This document shows positions 1 through 10,688 of a stretch of 64,000 nt of DNA, piece after piece. The DNA comes from Algoriphagus yeomjeoni (GTDB lineage Bacteria; Bacteroidota; Bacteroidia; Cytophagales; Cyclobacteriaceae): positions 62,001 through 126,000 of the forward strand of contig NZ_QLLK01000008.1 of the NCBI RefSeq assembly GCF_003259505.1. Direction: 5' to 3'. Within the stretch, counting starts at the first letter, position 1; every line of letters starts with the position of its first letter. The translations under genes were made by a program, and so were the position numbers. Under the pieces are notes generated by a model. The model was not told the DNA's origin and searched no databases. It worked only from the letters and a program-made list of their open reading frames with translations.

Positions 1-107
1 TGTCTGCAGGAGGAAGTGAACACCCGTCCATTCTCTATAAGAGGTTCCGAGGAAGAGAACCTGAGCAAAATGCCCTATTGAAACGAGCTGGATTGATTTC
101 AGAATAA
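1..107 (+). CDS. M3 family metallopeptidase, C-terminal fragment
   Basis: An open frame (codons from position 3) enters from the left edge and stops at TAA 105-107. Its last 34 residues include the stretch [11 protein letters not shown] followed by [11 protein letters not shown]. This closely resembles the extreme C-terminus of M3 peptidases of the peptidyl-dipeptidase Dcp/oligopeptidase type, where an LY-RFRGR-P segment and a terminal LL-R-GL are typical. The catalytic HEXXH zinc site would lie upstream, outside the window. The gene is cut by the window boundary rather than truncated in the genome. The assignment rests on this short tail only. Confidence 0.7.
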   Translation, partial: SAGGSEHPSILYKRFRGREPEQNALLKRAGLISE

Positions 108-168
108 TTTGGTTTATTTACTTTAAAGTAATTTGTAAGGACGAATTAGTATCAAAACTCAACCCTTG

Positions 169-1287
169 ATGGAGATTTCAAGCAACAAACTTCCTACTTA
201 CCTCCGGGCTCTTTCAGTAATGATTTTCATTATTGTATTAGTTTTTCTATTAATAGTTGGAAAAAGCTTGCTTGTACCCTTATTCATGGGCGGTTTTTTT
301 GCAATATTATTTACTCCTATTGCTATTTGGCTCGAGTCAAAAAAAGTTCCTAAAATACTTGCCTGCATCATTTCACTATTAATGATGACTGCACTTGTGG
401 GGGGCTTATTGACATTTGTAATCAGCAATGTGGCAGAATTCACTCAAGATTTTGATGATGTTTCAGGCCGATTGACAGAATATGCGCATGCAGTAGATGA
501 ATGGGCAATGGATAACTTTTCGTACGACACTGCTTTAGCAGAAAAAGCAAATACGGACTATTTGAAAAACCTGCTGACAGAACATAGTTCGAGTATTGGT
601 GACTTTGCTCTAAAAACGGTGGGGTCATTAACAGGACTGGTATTGATACCCGTATTTATGTTTTTCTTTCTTCTGTACCGTAATCACCTTACCAATGTGA
701 TCATCCATATTTATAAAGACAAAGATCCTGAACTGGTAAAACTGCGCATAGTTAATTTGAGGAAGGTGATTCTAAATTACATCGTAGGGGTAATCAAGGT
801 GATGGGAATTCTGGCAATTCTAAATATTACTGCATTTTCATTACTGGGAATTAAACATGCTGTTTTCTTTGGTACACTTGGGGCGATTTTGAATATCATA
901 CCTTACGTAGGTCCATTTTTTGGAGCGATGCTTCCTATGATATATTCGTTTCTCACTAAAGACAGCCTATTCTACCCAGCTGGAGTGCTAGTTTGTTATC
1001 AGGTTATTCAGATGATTGAAGGAAACTTTCTCACCCCAAAAATCGTGGGTGGAAATGTAAATCTGAATGCATTTATTACATTCTTAGGATTGATAGTAGG
1101 CGGTTCAATATGGGGAGTTGCTGGAATGATCTTGATCATACCAAGTATGGCAATCCTGAGAGAAATATTTGATCTAAGTGATGGCACAAGACCATTTGCG
1201 CTTCTATTGGGAGAAGAAAAAGATTTAGAAAAGAGCCAAACAGACACAATTGAAGCTGAAGAAGTAAATGATGATAAAAAAGATTAA
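169..1287 (+). CDS. AI-2E family transporter (PerM-like), copy 1
   Basis: Integral inner-membrane protein of about 372 residues with the AI-2E/PerM arrangement. There are two or three hydrophobic helices at the N-terminus, a soluble stretch around residues 85-150, then a C-terminal block of helices. The block carries LNIIPYVGPFFGA and a late G-SIWGVAGM segment, both hallmarks of the family. Members export autoinducer-2 or act as Na+/H+ antiporters, but most have no proven substrate. A TTG codon lies directly before the ATG at 169; I prefer the ATG. The tail is charged and acidic. The 3' end overlaps the next gene by 20 bp, suggesting translational coupling. Two further family members are at 11102 and 63375. 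Confidence 0.88.
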   Translation: MEISSNKLPTYLRALSVMIFIIVLVFLLIVGKSLLVPLFMGGFFAILFTPIAIWLESKKVPKILACIISLLMMTALVGGLLTFVISNVAEFTQDFDDVSGRLTEYAHAVDEWAMDNFSYDTALAEKANTDYLKNLLTEHSSSIGDFALKTVGSLTGLVLIPVFMFFFLLYRNHLTNVIIHIYKDKDPELVKLRIVNLRKVILNYIVGVIKVMGILAILNITAFSLLGIKHAVFFGTLGAILNIIPYVGPFFGAMLPMIYSFLTKDSLFYPAGVLVCYQVIQMIEGNFLTPKIVGGNVNLNAFITFLGLIVGGSIWGVAGMILIIPSMAILREIFDLSDGTRPFALLLGEEKDLEKSQTDTIEAEEVNDDKKD

Positions 1288-2206
1288 GACCTTATTGCTC
1301 CTGGCACTAATTGGAATATCAATTTCATGTGATTCAGACGATACTAAAAAAGGAAGGTTTCTATTGAAGGGAAATGAAAAGATGGAGGAGAATGATCCCA
1401 AAGGAGCAATGGAATTCTACGGTGAAGCACTGGAAATAGATTCTACCTATGCCGATGCATACTATAATAAGGCGCTGGCCCACTTACGGCTAAACCAACT
1501 TTCGGAGAGTATCCAAGACCTCAGTCTAGCTATTAAATACAAGGCTGATTATTACGATGCTTTGTTTCAGAGAGGATTAAATTACCTTGATAATGGAGAA
1601 TACTATAACGCCAGAGCAGATGCTCAAAAGCTGGTTCAACTGGATAACCAGAACTGGAAAAGCTATTTTCTAACAGGCTTAGTGGAAGAAAAGCTTTCTA
1701 ATTTCCCGGATGCCATGGCAGCTTTTGATCAAGCCTCCAAACTCAATCCAGAGAATTCAGATCTACTCGTAAACCAAGCAACAATACTTTATTATCAGAA
1801 GGATTATGAAGGCGCAAAAAAGGTATTGGATAGAGCAATGGCAGTTAATCCGCTTGAGCCAAATTTGCATAATCTGCGGTCTATGATCTTTTTTGATGAG
1901 CAAAATTATGCTGAAGCATTGGATGCTGTGGAGAAGGCTATTTCACTTGATAAAAGTCAAGCTTACTTCTACAATAATAAAGGACTATATCTTCTGTTTC
2001 TAGATCAAAAAGAGGAAGGCTTGGATCTGATAAATCAAAGCATACAAATGGATTCAAATAATCCATTTGCATTAAGAAATAAAGGTATTTACTATGTAAT
2101 GGAGGGAGATAAGATCTCGGCCTTGCAATATTTAGTGGAATTGAGCCAAAATTATCCAGAAATGGACTTAGTAGAAGAATATTTAGAAAAAGCTCAGGCG
2201 CTCTGA
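1268..2206 (+). CDS. TPR-repeat lipoprotein
   Basis: A 312-residue protein starting with a lipoprotein signal: basic MMIKKIK, a hydrophobic core, then ISISC with the lipidated Cys near residue 21. The rest is a run of about seven tetratricopeptide repeats of 34 residues, with recurrent patterns such as AYYNKALAHLRL, ALFQRGLNYLDNGEYYNA and YFYNNKGLYLL. TPR solenoids are protein-binding scaffolds, so this is probably a membrane-anchored periplasmic or outer-membrane assembly or docking factor. No enzymatic domain is visible. Its start lies inside the upstream AI-2E gene (20 bp overlap, shifted frame), so the two are probably co-translated. It converges with the histidine kinase gene, overlapping its end by 13 bp. 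Confidence 0.88.
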   Translation: MMIKKIKTLLLLALIGISISCDSDDTKKGRFLLKGNEKMEENDPKGAMEFYGEALEIDSTYADAYYNKALAHLRLNQLSESIQDLSLAIKYKADYYDALFQRGLNYLDNGEYYNARADAQKLVQLDNQNWKSYFLTGLVEEKLSNFPDAMAAFDQASKLNPENSDLLVNQATILYYQKDYEGAKKVLDRAMAVNPLEPNLHNLRSMIFFDEQNYAEALDAVEKAISLDKSQAYFYNNKGLYLLFLDQKEEGLDLINQSIQMDSNNPFALRNKGIYYVMEGDKISALQYLVELSQNYPEMDLVEEYLEKAQAL

Positions 2207-4434
2207 TTTCTCTCAAGAATAACTTCCTGAATTATCTTCTGCAATTCTGAAGCATCAATAGGCTTGGCTACAAAACCATCAAAATCACATTCTTCTATTC
2301 TGTCTTTTATTTCAAGTTTGGCTGCAGCTGTAAGCGCAATAACTGGTGTTTCGGAGATTTTTTTGATAGCTAGAGTTGCATCAAAACCATCCATTTCAGG
2401 CATTTGAATATCCATTAAAATGCAATCAAAATTAGTTTGATTTACGGCATTAACCGCTTCCACACCATTGATTACACGCTCGTAGGTAAAGCCCCACTTG
2501 CTGATAATTTTACCTAAAACCAAAGCATTTACATCATTGTCCTCGGCCATCAATAGGTGAAGGGTTGAATTTTGATTTGCATAAGTATTAGGGAGTGTAG
2601 GTCTCTCAAGTTGTATTTCAGCAATTTCGAACTCTAATTCAAAGTAGAATTTACTTCCTTCGTTAACCACAGAATCAAGCCCAATTTCTCCTCCCATCAG
2701 GTTCAATAACTTTCTTGTGATAGAAAGGCCCAGGCCAGTTCCACCATATTTTGTACTAAAGGTTGGTCTTACTTGATCAAAATCATTGAAAATCTTATCC
2801 TGATGCTCTGGCGCGATGCCGATTCCATTATCACTTACTTCGAAATAGACTTTAGCTTTGCCATTGCTCCTATTTATCAAATTAACGGTAACCTTAACTT
2901 CTCCTTCATTAGTGAATTTGAGTGCATTAGTAATCAGATTATTTAGAATTTGAGATAGGCGGGTTTTATCTCCAGAGACTGTAATATCCAATCCTTCGGA
3001 GAGTTTAACTTCCAATTTATTTTTACTGTCTCTAGCGTGAAATGTCAAGCCTTTGATTATCTGATTTATAAAAGAGCTCAGGTGGAAAGGTGCATTTTCT
3101 ATAGTTAATTTACCTGCTTCTATCTTCTGAAAGTCTAGCAAATCATTGATCATAATGATCAAATTGTCCACCGCAAAATTGATCGTATCCAACTCTGATT
3201 TTTGGTGGACTTGAGGATGATCGTGAATCAATGAATAAGTAGAGCCTGAAATCGCATTCAATGGCGTACGAAGCTCATGACTAATCATTGAAAGGAAGTC
3301 AGATTTAATCTGATTAGCCTTTTCTGCTGCCTTCCTTGATTCATCCAAGGTTGCTTCAAACTCCTTTTGGTTACTGATATCTGTCAAATATCCATACCAA
3401 ACCATGTCTCCATTCTCAAGAGCTTGTGGCCTTGCAGCTCCCAAAATCCAGCGATAATCTTCAGATTTAGGGTCAGATTTGACTCTAAATTGGCATTGCC
3501 AAGGTTCTACTTTTCTTGCTGAAGCAATGGAACTCATTATGACTTGTGGCAGGTCAACAGGATGCACCCGAGAGATTGCTAATGAAATATCGGTGAAATT
3601 ATCAAGCTCCTCAGGCTTCAATCCCAATACCTGCGCAATTCCTTTGGATAAAAATGAAAAGTTCAATTTCCCTTGCGAATCCATCACCAATTGATACAAA
3701 CCTCCTGGAACTTGCTCAGTAAGATTCATCAAGAAATTGCTGCTATCCTCCAAATTCTTCTCCAGAATAACCTTCTCGGAAATATTCTTAAACGACAGCA
3801 AAACATATTGAACACCAGCAACGCTGAGTTGCTTTGATGCAACTTCTAGATTCAATTGAGATCCATGGGGATCAGTAAGATTAGTAGAAAATCGATGTAT
3901 AGTATGTTCAGAAACAGCATTACTCAACCAATTTTTCCATTGAAGTGAATCATCAAATAATCCTTCTACTTCACTTAGGTGGTGTAATTTTTTATCCTCA
4001 GAATATCCAAAAAGGCTTAATGCTTCAATATTCGAAAGAAATACCTCACCATCTGGCTTAAGGACTAATTGTGGGTCTGGGAACTCCAACAAAAACTTTT
4101 GAAATTCCTCTTTAGTAGGTAAGCCTTGGTCTCTGACTTTTTCACCCTTATAAAATAGAAAATAGTTTGTTGAGCTATCTTGAGGAAGTTCAATATGAAA
4201 ATCATACTTATTTCCATTATGACTCAGTTCTAGCGCTTCTTTGAAAATAAAACTGCTAATATCCATCCCCAAACCGACGAGACTTCTATCTATCAACTTT
4301 TCTCCTATTTGATCTTCAAAAGCTTTATTTGAATAAAAAATAGGATACGGGAAAGTATCATCTGCAAGAAACACCATCTCTGATGACTCGTAAATAAGTT
4401 TCTTAAAGGTACTGTTGATTCCTCTTTCCTGCAT
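2194..4434 (-). CDS. PAS-domain hybrid histidine kinase/response regulator
   Basis: A 746-residue cytoplasmic hybrid sensor kinase; no membrane segment is evident. Two or three PAS-type sensing modules occupy about residues 15-360. The HisKA dimerisation helix follows, with the phospho-accepting His386 in SHELRTPLNA. The HATPase_c domain spans about 485-605, with an N box around 499-503 and a GTGLGL box at 565-570. A C-terminal receiver domain (about 625-740) has acidic residues at 631-632, phospho-acceptor Asp675 in LMDIQMPEMDG and conserved Lys724. The output must go through another partner because no HTH or enzymatic output is attached. The gene is monocistronic and converges on the TPR gene. 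The signal sensed is unknown. Confidence 0.93.
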   Translation of the reverse strand: MQERGINSTFKKLIYESSEMVFLADDTFPYPIFYSNKAFEDQIGEKLIDRSLVGLGMDISSFIFKEALELSHNGNKYDFHIELPQDSSTNYFLFYKGEKVRDQGLPTKEEFQKFLLEFPDPQLVLKPDGEVFLSNIEALSLFGYSEDKKLHHLSEVEGLFDDSLQWKNWLSNAVSEHTIHRFSTNLTDPHGSQLNLEVASKQLSVAGVQYVLLSFKNISEKVILEKNLEDSSNFLMNLTEQVPGGLYQLVMDSQGKLNFSFLSKGIAQVLGLKPEELDNFTDISLAISRVHPVDLPQVIMSSIASARKVEPWQCQFRVKSDPKSEDYRWILGAARPQALENGDMVWYGYLTDISNQKEFEATLDESRKAAEKANQIKSDFLSMISHELRTPLNAISGSTYSLIHDHPQVHQKSELDTINFAVDNLIIMINDLLDFQKIEAGKLTIENAPFHLSSFINQIIKGLTFHARDSKNKLEVKLSEGLDITVSGDKTRLSQILNNLITNALKFTNEGEVKVTVNLINRSNGKAKVYFEVSDNGIGIAPEHQDKIFNDFDQVRPTFSTKYGGTGLGLSITRKLLNLMGGEIGLDSVVNEGSKFYFELEFEIAEIQLERPTLPNTYANQNSTLHLLMAEDNDVNALVLGKIISKWGFTYERVINGVEAVNAVNQTNFDCILMDIQMPEMDGFDATLAIKKISETPVIALTAAAKLEIKDRIEECDFDGFVAKPIDASELQKIIQEVILERNQSA

Positions 4435-4664
4435 TGAAATAGTGCTTACTTGGCTTGAGTTATGATCTTGATAAAACCATAATTCCTAGGGCTGATCGAT
4501 TATGACGTAAACATACAGCAAATTGTATTTCGTAGCAAGCTATTTGATTTATAAATACATTAATTGGATAATATTTTGATGATTAGTTAACTAAAAAAAA
4601 TAATACTCCTGACCAGTAGTGCTTAGTTTAGTGCAAAAATTAGATTTTGCTGGAAATAGCAACA

Positions 4665-4695
4665 CAAAAAAAGCCGTAACAGTCAAGTTACGGCT
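4665..4695 (-). terminator. Rho-independent terminator of aconitase
   Basis: A perfect 9-bp stem (4672-4680 paired with 4687-4695) has a 6-nt loop. On the minus strand it is followed by a run of seven T (plus-strand A 4666-4672). It lies about 20 bp past the aconitase stop codon. Confidence 0.85.
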
Positions 4696-4714
4696 CCCAC
4701 TCTATTAATATTTG

Positions 4715-6976
4715 TTAGGCTTTAGCTTTGATCAGGTTGAGTGCTGACCCTGCTTTAAACCATTCTATTTGTCCCTCATTGTAGGTATGATTTACCTGAA
4801 TCGTATCTGAAGATCCATCAGCATGATTCAAAACCACCTGCAATTGCTGACCTGGAGCAAAGGTAGTCAAGCCGATAATATCAATTGAATCATCTTCTTG
4901 TACCAAATCGTAGTCTGAAGGATTAGCAAATGTCAATCCTAACATCCCTTGCTTTTTCAGATTAGTCTCGTGAATTCTCGCGAATGACTTTACTAAGATA
5001 GCTCGCACACCGAGGAACCTAGGCTCCATCGCAGCATGCTCCCTAGAAGAACCTTCACCATAGTTTTCATCACCCACGACGATAGAACCTATACCATTGG
5101 CTTTATAGTCTCGCTGCGTTGCCGGTACTTCACCATATGCTCCAGTCAGCTGATTCTTCACTGAGTTTGTAGCATCGGTGTAGGCATTCACAGCACCGAT
5201 AAGCATATTATTGGAAATATTATCAAGGTGTCCTCTGAATCTCAACCATGGTCCAGCCATAGAAATATGATCTGTAGTACACTTACCTTTTGCTTTGATC
5301 AGGAGTTTAAGACCTTTCAGATCTGTACCTTCCCAAGGCTTAAATGAATCCAATAATTGAAGACGATCTGAAGTTGGGCTTACAGCAACAGTTAAATTAG
5401 ATCCATCCTCAGCTGGCTGCTGATATCCGGCATCCTCCACTGCAAAACCTTTTGTTGGTAGTTCAAGTCCGCTTGGCTCATCCAACATAACTGAAACACC
5501 CTCTTCGTTAACAAGGCTGTCGGTCATTGGATTGAAGGTCAAGTCACCAGCAATAGCCAAAGCAGTCACAATTTCAGGAGAAGCTACGAATGAGTGGGTA
5601 TTTGGATTTCCATCGGCACGCTTTGCAAAGTTTCTGTTGAAAGAAGTGATAATGGAGTTTTTCTCCTGCTTTTCAGCTCCATGACGAGCCCACTGACCGA
5701 TACAAGGTCCACAAGCATTCGCAAGAACTACTCCACCCATTTGACCGAAAGTATCCAAGAAACCATCTCTATCAACAGTAAATCTTACCTGCTCAGATCC
5801 GGGAGTGATTGTGTATTCAGATTTTGCTACTAGCTTTTTATCTACCGCTTGTTGCGCTAAAGATGCGGCTCGGGAAATATCTTCATAAGAAGAGTTGGTG
5901 CAAGAACCGATCAAACCAACCTCCAATTTTGCCGGCCAGTTATTTTCTTTCACAGCAGCAGCAAACTTCGAGATAGGCCAAGCCAAATCTGGCGTAAATG
6001 GTCCATTCACATGTGGCTCCAATTCAGACAAGTTGATTTCAATTACTTCATCGAAGTAAGTTGCAGGATTAGCATAAACTTCTTCATCACCAGTAAGGTG
6101 CTCGGCGATTCCATTTGCCAATTCAGCTACATCAGCTCTCTCAGTCGAAGCTAGATAAGCAGCAGACTTTTCGTCATAACCAAAAATAGAAGTAGTTGCA
6201 CCAATTTCAGCACCCATGTTACAGATAGTGCCTTTACCTGTGGCAGATAGTGATCTAGCTCCATCTCCGAAGTATTCTACAATTGCTCCGGTTCCACCTT
6301 TCACAGTAAGTATACCTGCCACTTTCAAGATTACATCCTTCGCTGAAGTCCAGCCTGAAAGTTTACCTGTAAGTTTAACACCAATTAATTTTGGGAATTT
6401 CAGTTCCCAAGGTAGTCCAGCCATTACATCACATGCATCAGCTCCACCAACACCGATCGCTACCATTCCTAGGCCACCTGCATTTGGGGTGTGAGAATCT
6501 GTACCAATCATCATTCCGCCTGGAAATGCATAATTCTCAAGCACTACTTGGTGAATAATACCCGCTCCTGGCTTCCAGAATCCTAGACCATATTTATTTG
6601 AAACAGAAGCTAAGAAGTCATAAACCTCTTTGTTTTTATCCTTTGCCTTCGTCAAATCCTTCACAGCTCCTACTTCAGCTTGAATAAGGTGATCGCAGTG
6701 TACAGTAGAAGGGACAGCTACCTGATTTTTACCAGCTTGCATAAACTGCAGCAATGCCATCTGTGCCGTTGCATCTTGCATTGCAACCCTATCTGGTTGA
6801 AAGTCAACGTAAGAAACACCTCGGCTATATGCCTGGGAAGCGGCACCTTCGCTCAAGTGTGCGTAAAGAATCTTTTCAGTCAAAGTAAGTGGACGCCCCA
6901 CAGCCTTACGAGCCGCTTCGATACGTTCTGGATATCGGGCATACACTTTTTTGATCATTTCAATATCAAAAGCCAT
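4715..6976 (-). CDS. acn: Aconitate hydratase
   Basis: A 753-residue [4Fe-4S] enzyme interconverting citrate and isocitrate in the TCA cycle. Length and sequence resemble mitochondrial-type aconitase. The cluster cysteines are Cys359 ([10 protein letters not shown]), Cys422 and Cys425 (ACGPCIGQW). Other signatures are HCDHL near residue 93, GTDSHTPN around 158-165 and the C-terminal swivel-domain motif [11 protein letters not shown] carrying the substrate-binding Ser/Arg. The start is the first Met of the conserved N-terminus. A candidate minus-strand promoter -7 box lies at 7023-7030, and a hairpin terminator follows the gene. It appears monocistronic. Confidence 0.97.
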   Translation of the reverse strand: MAFDIEMIKKVYARYPERIEAARKAVGRPLTLTEKILYAHLSEGAASQAYSRGVSYVDFQPDRVAMQDATAQMALLQFMQAGKNQVAVPSTVHCDHLIQAEVGAVKDLTKAKDKNKEVYDFLASVSNKYGLGFWKPGAGIIHQVVLENYAFPGGMMIGTDSHTPNAGGLGMVAIGVGGADACDVMAGLPWELKFPKLIGVKLTGKLSGWTSAKDVILKVAGILTVKGGTGAIVEYFGDGARSLSATGKGTICNMGAEIGATTSIFGYDEKSAAYLASTERADVAELANGIAEHLTGDEEVYANPATYFDEVIEINLSELEPHVNGPFTPDLAWPISKFAAAVKENNWPAKLEVGLIGSCTNSSYEDISRAASLAQQAVDKKLVAKSEYTITPGSEQVRFTVDRDGFLDTFGQMGGVVLANACGPCIGQWARHGAEKQEKNSIITSFNRNFAKRADGNPNTHSFVASPEIVTALAIAGDLTFNPMTDSLVNEEGVSVMLDEPSGLELPTKGFAVEDAGYQQPAEDGSNLTVAVSPTSDRLQLLDSFKPWEGTDLKGLKLLIKAKGKCTTDHISMAGPWLRFRGHLDNISNNMLIGAVNAYTDATNSVKNQLTGAYGEVPATQRDYKANGIGSIVVGDENYGEGSSREHAAMEPRFLGVRAILVKSFARIHETNLKKQGMLGLTFANPSDYDLVQEDDSIDIIGLTTFAPGQQLQVVLNHADGSSDTIQVNHTYNEGQIEWFKAGSALNLIKAKA

Positions 6977-7022
6977 TGTATAGGGATTTTTTGTTTGGTA
7001 AAAGTTTCGATTTTATCGACCG

Positions 7023-7030
7023 CAAATATA
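7023..7030 (-). promoter_or_regulatory. Candidate -7 box for aconitase
   Basis: On the minus strand this reads TATATTTG, matching the Bacteroidota TAnnTTTG -7 consensus, 47 bp before the acn ATG. I see no convincing TTG at the expected -33 spacing, so this is a partial match only. The rest of the 290-bp gap up to 7267 holds no gene or clear structure. Confidence 0.4.
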
Positions 7031-7267
7031 GGAAGTTAGCCCAATAATAGGTAACCATTCGACCACTGTAAAGGCGCCTTCCTCCTTATTTAAAACCATT
7101 TTAGCTTCGTCCTAAATTTCTACTGAACTAGTGTTGCTAAATCTCATGTCAAAAGGTCACTGCCAAAAAGAAAAATTTATACTGTGACACCTATCAAAAA
7201 GGAAAAAAATCTCAGCCATAATTATAGGCAGATAATATTTACTTTGCAGCATCAAAAAACTACTTGA

Positions 7268-9034
7268 ATGGAGTTTATTCTGAATCCATTTTCATTAACG
7301 TTAATAATTTCCGGATTACTTGTAGGAGCATTATCTGTTTATATCTCCGTCAAAGTGGAAGGATCTACTAGATTGATTGCACTTACCATGCTTTGTGCGT
7401 CTATTTGGGGTTTTTTTTATGGACTCGAACTTAGCGTTTCTACCCGGGAAGCCATTCTGATTTTCATTAAACTTGAATACGTAGGGATTTCATTTTTAGG
7501 AGCGTTTTGGCTAATTTTTAGCTTGATTTATACCAGTTTTAGACCCAAATACTATGGTATAATACTCGCTCTAGTATTGGTGATACCTATCCTGACTTAT
7601 ATCCTTGTTCTTACTAATGATTCCCATCAGCTTTTTTATAAATCAATTTCAATTATTGAATCCGGCGCGCTCTCAATAGCCAACATCGAAATAGGACCAT
7701 GGTACATTGTGAATTTAATTTATACCTACACTTTATATTTATTAGGATATCTCATAATCTGGTGGCGATTTCGGTTTTCTGATCAGCTTTTCAAAACTCA
7801 AACTAGACTTATGTTATTAGCAGGGGTTTTCCCGATGATATTCAATCTTTTATATCAATTTGAAATAATAATCCCTCTTCAAGTTATTGATTTGACTCCA
7901 TTCTCTTTTCTGTTTACCTATCTTATTTTAGGCTTTGCTATCCTAAAATACCAACTCTTCAATATTAAGCCCATCGCCCATAACAAAGTAATAGAGGCAA
8001 TCACAAAAGGAGTGTTATTGGTAGACGCGCAGGATAGAATAGTGGATTTCAATCCAGCTTTTTTAGCTTTTGGTATCTCAACTGAAAAGGTCAAAATCTC
8101 AATTGAAGTACAGGATATTTTCCAGAATCAACGTGATATTCTAGCGCTAATTACCACTGGAGTGGCAAACAGGATAGAAAGTAAAATCACTAGTGATGGA
8201 AATAGGCGTTTTTTCCAGATTGAGACAATTCCGCTTTTAAACAGAAAGTCAAATAAAAATGGTCTCATAGTACTATTTGAAGATATTACTGAGCAAAAAT
8301 CAATAAACCAGACTTTAAAAAACCAAAAACTAGAACTTCAACAACTTAATGACCTTAAGGATAAATATTTCAGTATTATATCACATGACCTTAAAGGCCC
8401 AATTTTCGGAATCAAAGAGCTAATCCACCTAACAAATTCGGGAATGGTTGCTCAAGATGAATTTATGAGTATGCTGCCGGAAGTTTCCAGAAATATGGAA
8501 CAAGTAGCTTTGTTACTAGAGAATCTTTTGGCTTGGTCAAGCTCTCAACTTAAAGGAGGTGAACGAGTAAAACCTCAGGAATTTGACATTCACAAAATCT
8601 TGGAGCAGCAAAAAAGCATTTTGGAACGAATAGCTAACGAAAAGCAACTTGAAATAGAAATAAAGCCTCAAGCCAAATCTTTGATCTCAGCTGACAAAAA
8701 CATGATTGAACTAGCAGTCAGAAACATCATCAGTAATTCGATCAAGTTTTCCAAAAAGGGAGGAGAAATCAAAATCTCCACTCACGATGAATTACAGTTC
8801 GTGATAATTTGTATTGAAGATTACGGAAAGGGAATTTCCAAAGAAAACCTTTTAAAAATCAATGAAGGAATTTCCTTCACGACGGTTGGCGAAAATAATG
8901 AGTCTGGAACTGGCCTAGGCCTCGTTTTGGTAAAAGAATATATTCAAAAGAATAATGGATCAATCGAGGTTTTCTCACAAGAGGGCAAAGGCACCAAATT
9001 CTGCATATATCTTCCCATCAGCACACAAGAATAG
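7268..9034 (+). CDS. 7TM-sensor histidine kinase with PAS domain
   Basis: A 588-residue membrane histidine kinase. Seven hydrophobic segments span about residues 8-230, in the HisKA_7TM layout typical of Bacteroidota and Gram-positive sensor kinases. A PAS module follows at about 240-345, then a short coiled linker. HisKA carries His373 in SIISHDLKGP. The C-terminal HATPase_c domain has an N box around NIISNSIKFS and the ATP-lid motif GTGLGLVLV. There is no receiver domain, and no response regulator gene lies next to it, so its partner is elsewhere. A TTACTTTG element (7239-7246) ends 21 bp before the ATG and may be its -7 box. The stop is 3 bp from the end of the convergent acyl-CoA reductase gene. 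Confidence 0.92.
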   Translation: MEFILNPFSLTLIISGLLVGALSVYISVKVEGSTRLIALTMLCASIWGFFYGLELSVSTREAILIFIKLEYVGISFLGAFWLIFSLIYTSFRPKYYGIILALVLVIPILTYILVLTNDSHQLFYKSISIIESGALSIANIEIGPWYIVNLIYTYTLYLLGYLIIWWRFRFSDQLFKTQTRLMLLAGVFPMIFNLLYQFEIIIPLQVIDLTPFSFLFTYLILGFAILKYQLFNIKPIAHNKVIEAITKGVLLVDAQDRIVDFNPAFLAFGISTEKVKISIEVQDIFQNQRDILALITTGVANRIESKITSDGNRRFFQIETIPLLNRKSNKNGLIVLFEDITEQKSINQTLKNQKLELQQLNDLKDKYFSIISHDLKGPIFGIKELIHLTNSGMVAQDEFMSMLPEVSRNMEQVALLLENLLAWSSSQLKGGERVKPQEFDIHKILEQQKSILERIANEKQLEIEIKPQAKSLISADKNMIELAVRNIISNSIKFSKKGGEIKISTHDELQFVIICIEDYGKGISKENLLKINEGISFTTVGENNESGTGLGLVLVKEYIQKNNGSIEVFSQEGKGTKFCIYLPISTQE

Positions 9035-9037
9035 CCT

Positions 9038-10042
9038 TTATAATTCCACAAGAAATGCCATTGTATCTACTTCATCGGCGTACTCCCAGGGCTCAGGAGT
9101 TTGGGCAGCACCAAAAGGAACAAGACCATCTGCATTCCCAACAACACATTGAATTTTCTCTTTCAAACCATCCAATTTTTCAGCCAATTCCTCCTCACTT
9201 GAGTAAACCTCATAGTAAAGAACTGATATTGGCGATACTAAATCCTCACTATCTTTTAAAAGCAAAAAACCATTATCTAGGTGATCCTCAAGATTAACTA
9301 GGTATATAGATTTATTGTAATCATAATTGTTATGGTATTTGTGGTGTGCGCCAACCGATGCATAAACCTCCAAAGCTCCCAGCAAATCCTGAAGTTGATC
9401 TTTCGTTTTCACAAAGATTTTTGAAACGTTTCTACAGCCAAGACCATAATATTGGAAAATATCCTTCCCTAAATTGACATAATCTTCGCGAGTTTCATCT
9501 CCTTTCAAAACAGCAACAGAAGTCCTATTTTGGCGGATAACATGAGGGTATTTTCCAAAATAATAATTAAAGTATCGAGAAGAATTATCACTGCCAGTAG
9601 CTATATAGGCATCCATTCCTTTTAGCATATCTTTTATTCGTACCTGCGACTCAAGTCTAGGGTCAATTTCGATCAGCTTATTGAGTAGCCATTTCATCAA
9701 GACCTCATCAGATGAGCTTAACTTAACAACTGCCTGATGACCAGCGAGGATAACACACATAAGATCATGAAACCCAACTCCAGGAATGTTGCCTGCAAGC
9801 ATCAATCCTATTGATTTTGGGGTTTGCACTTCGCTCAACTCATAAATTGATAGCCAAGAATCTAATTTCTCTTGAGAAAGCATAAAGGAAATACCTTGAA
9901 GCGCAAACTCTACTGATTCTTTTGTAAACCAATTATTATTATTCTCAGCTCTCCAAAGCAACTCATCTTTTTGCTCAAAACTTAAATTGTCGATTGTTTC
10001 ACCTAGTTTGACAAATGCGGATATGCGTTCTGCTGGCTTCAT
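9038..10042 (-). CDS. LuxC-type acyl-CoA reductase
   Basis: A 334-residue protein of the acyl-CoA reductase (LuxC, PF05893) family, which reduces acyl-CoA or acyl-enzyme to fatty aldehyde with NADPH through an active-site Cys. Matches include the IGLMLAGNIPGVGFHDLM region around residues 78-95, the GSDNSSRYF segment and YYGLGCRNVSKIFV near residues 198-211, whose Cys is the likely nucleophile. It is shorter than LuxC of luminous bacteria (about 480 residues), which is usual for Bacteroidota homologues. No luxAB, luxD or luxE is nearby. The gene is divergent from a ferredoxin and has its own promoter candidate at 10061-10088. Confidence 0.85.
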   Translation of the reverse strand: MKPAERISAFVKLGETIDNLSFEQKDELLWRAENNNNWFTKESVEFALQGISFMLSQEKLDSWLSIYELSEVQTPKSIGLMLAGNIPGVGFHDLMCVILAGHQAVVKLSSSDEVLMKWLLNKLIEIDPRLESQVRIKDMLKGMDAYIATGSDNSSRYFNYYFGKYPHVIRQNRTSVAVLKGDETREDYVNLGKDIFQYYGLGCRNVSKIFVKTKDQLQDLLGALEVYASVGAHHKYHNNYDYNKSIYLVNLEDHLDNGFLLLKDSEDLVSPISVLYYEVYSSEEELAEKLDGLKEKIQCVVGNADGLVPFGAAQTPEPWEYADEVDTMAFLVEL

Positions 10043-10060
10043 ACTTTGGATTTAAAGTCA

Positions 10061-10088
10061 CAAATTTAGGCTTTTTGAAAGGAAGCAA
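10061..10088 (-). promoter_or_regulatory. Candidate promoter of acyl-CoA reductase
   Basis: On the minus strand, TTG (plus 10086-10088), a 17-bp spacer and TAAATTTG (plus 10061-10068) match the Bacteroidota -33/-7 pattern. The predicted start of transcription near 10054 gives a leader of about 12 nt before the ATG at 10042. Confidence 0.5.
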
Positions 10089-10130
10089 CCTTAGAATCGA
10101 ATTAAATTAGTTAGTGTGACAACTTTTTTA

Positions 10131-10161
10131 TTGCCTCACAGCTTTAAGGTTATTACTTTTG
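10131..10161 (+). promoter_or_regulatory. Candidate promoter of ferredoxin gene
   Basis: TTG at 10131-10133, a 20-bp spacer and TACTTTTG at 10154-10161 match the Bacteroidota -33/-7 consensus. Transcription would start near 10168, 14 nt before the ferredoxin ATG. It is divergent from the promoter at 10061-10088 in a 139-bp shared region. Confidence 0.55.
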
Positions 10162-10169
10162 AACATTAA

Positions 10170-10529
<360 letters not shown>

Positions 10530-10688
10530 ATAGATTTACAGTAGAATTTGCTTCATATTTCTAACGTTTTAGCCTAATAAGCCAGCTTAATGGATAAAAA
10601 TAATAAAGGTCTGGTTTGAAATCTCGGGTCTAAATGTTTTATCTTGGATTGAATTTTATACAACCTTATACTTAAAACATAAAGAATT

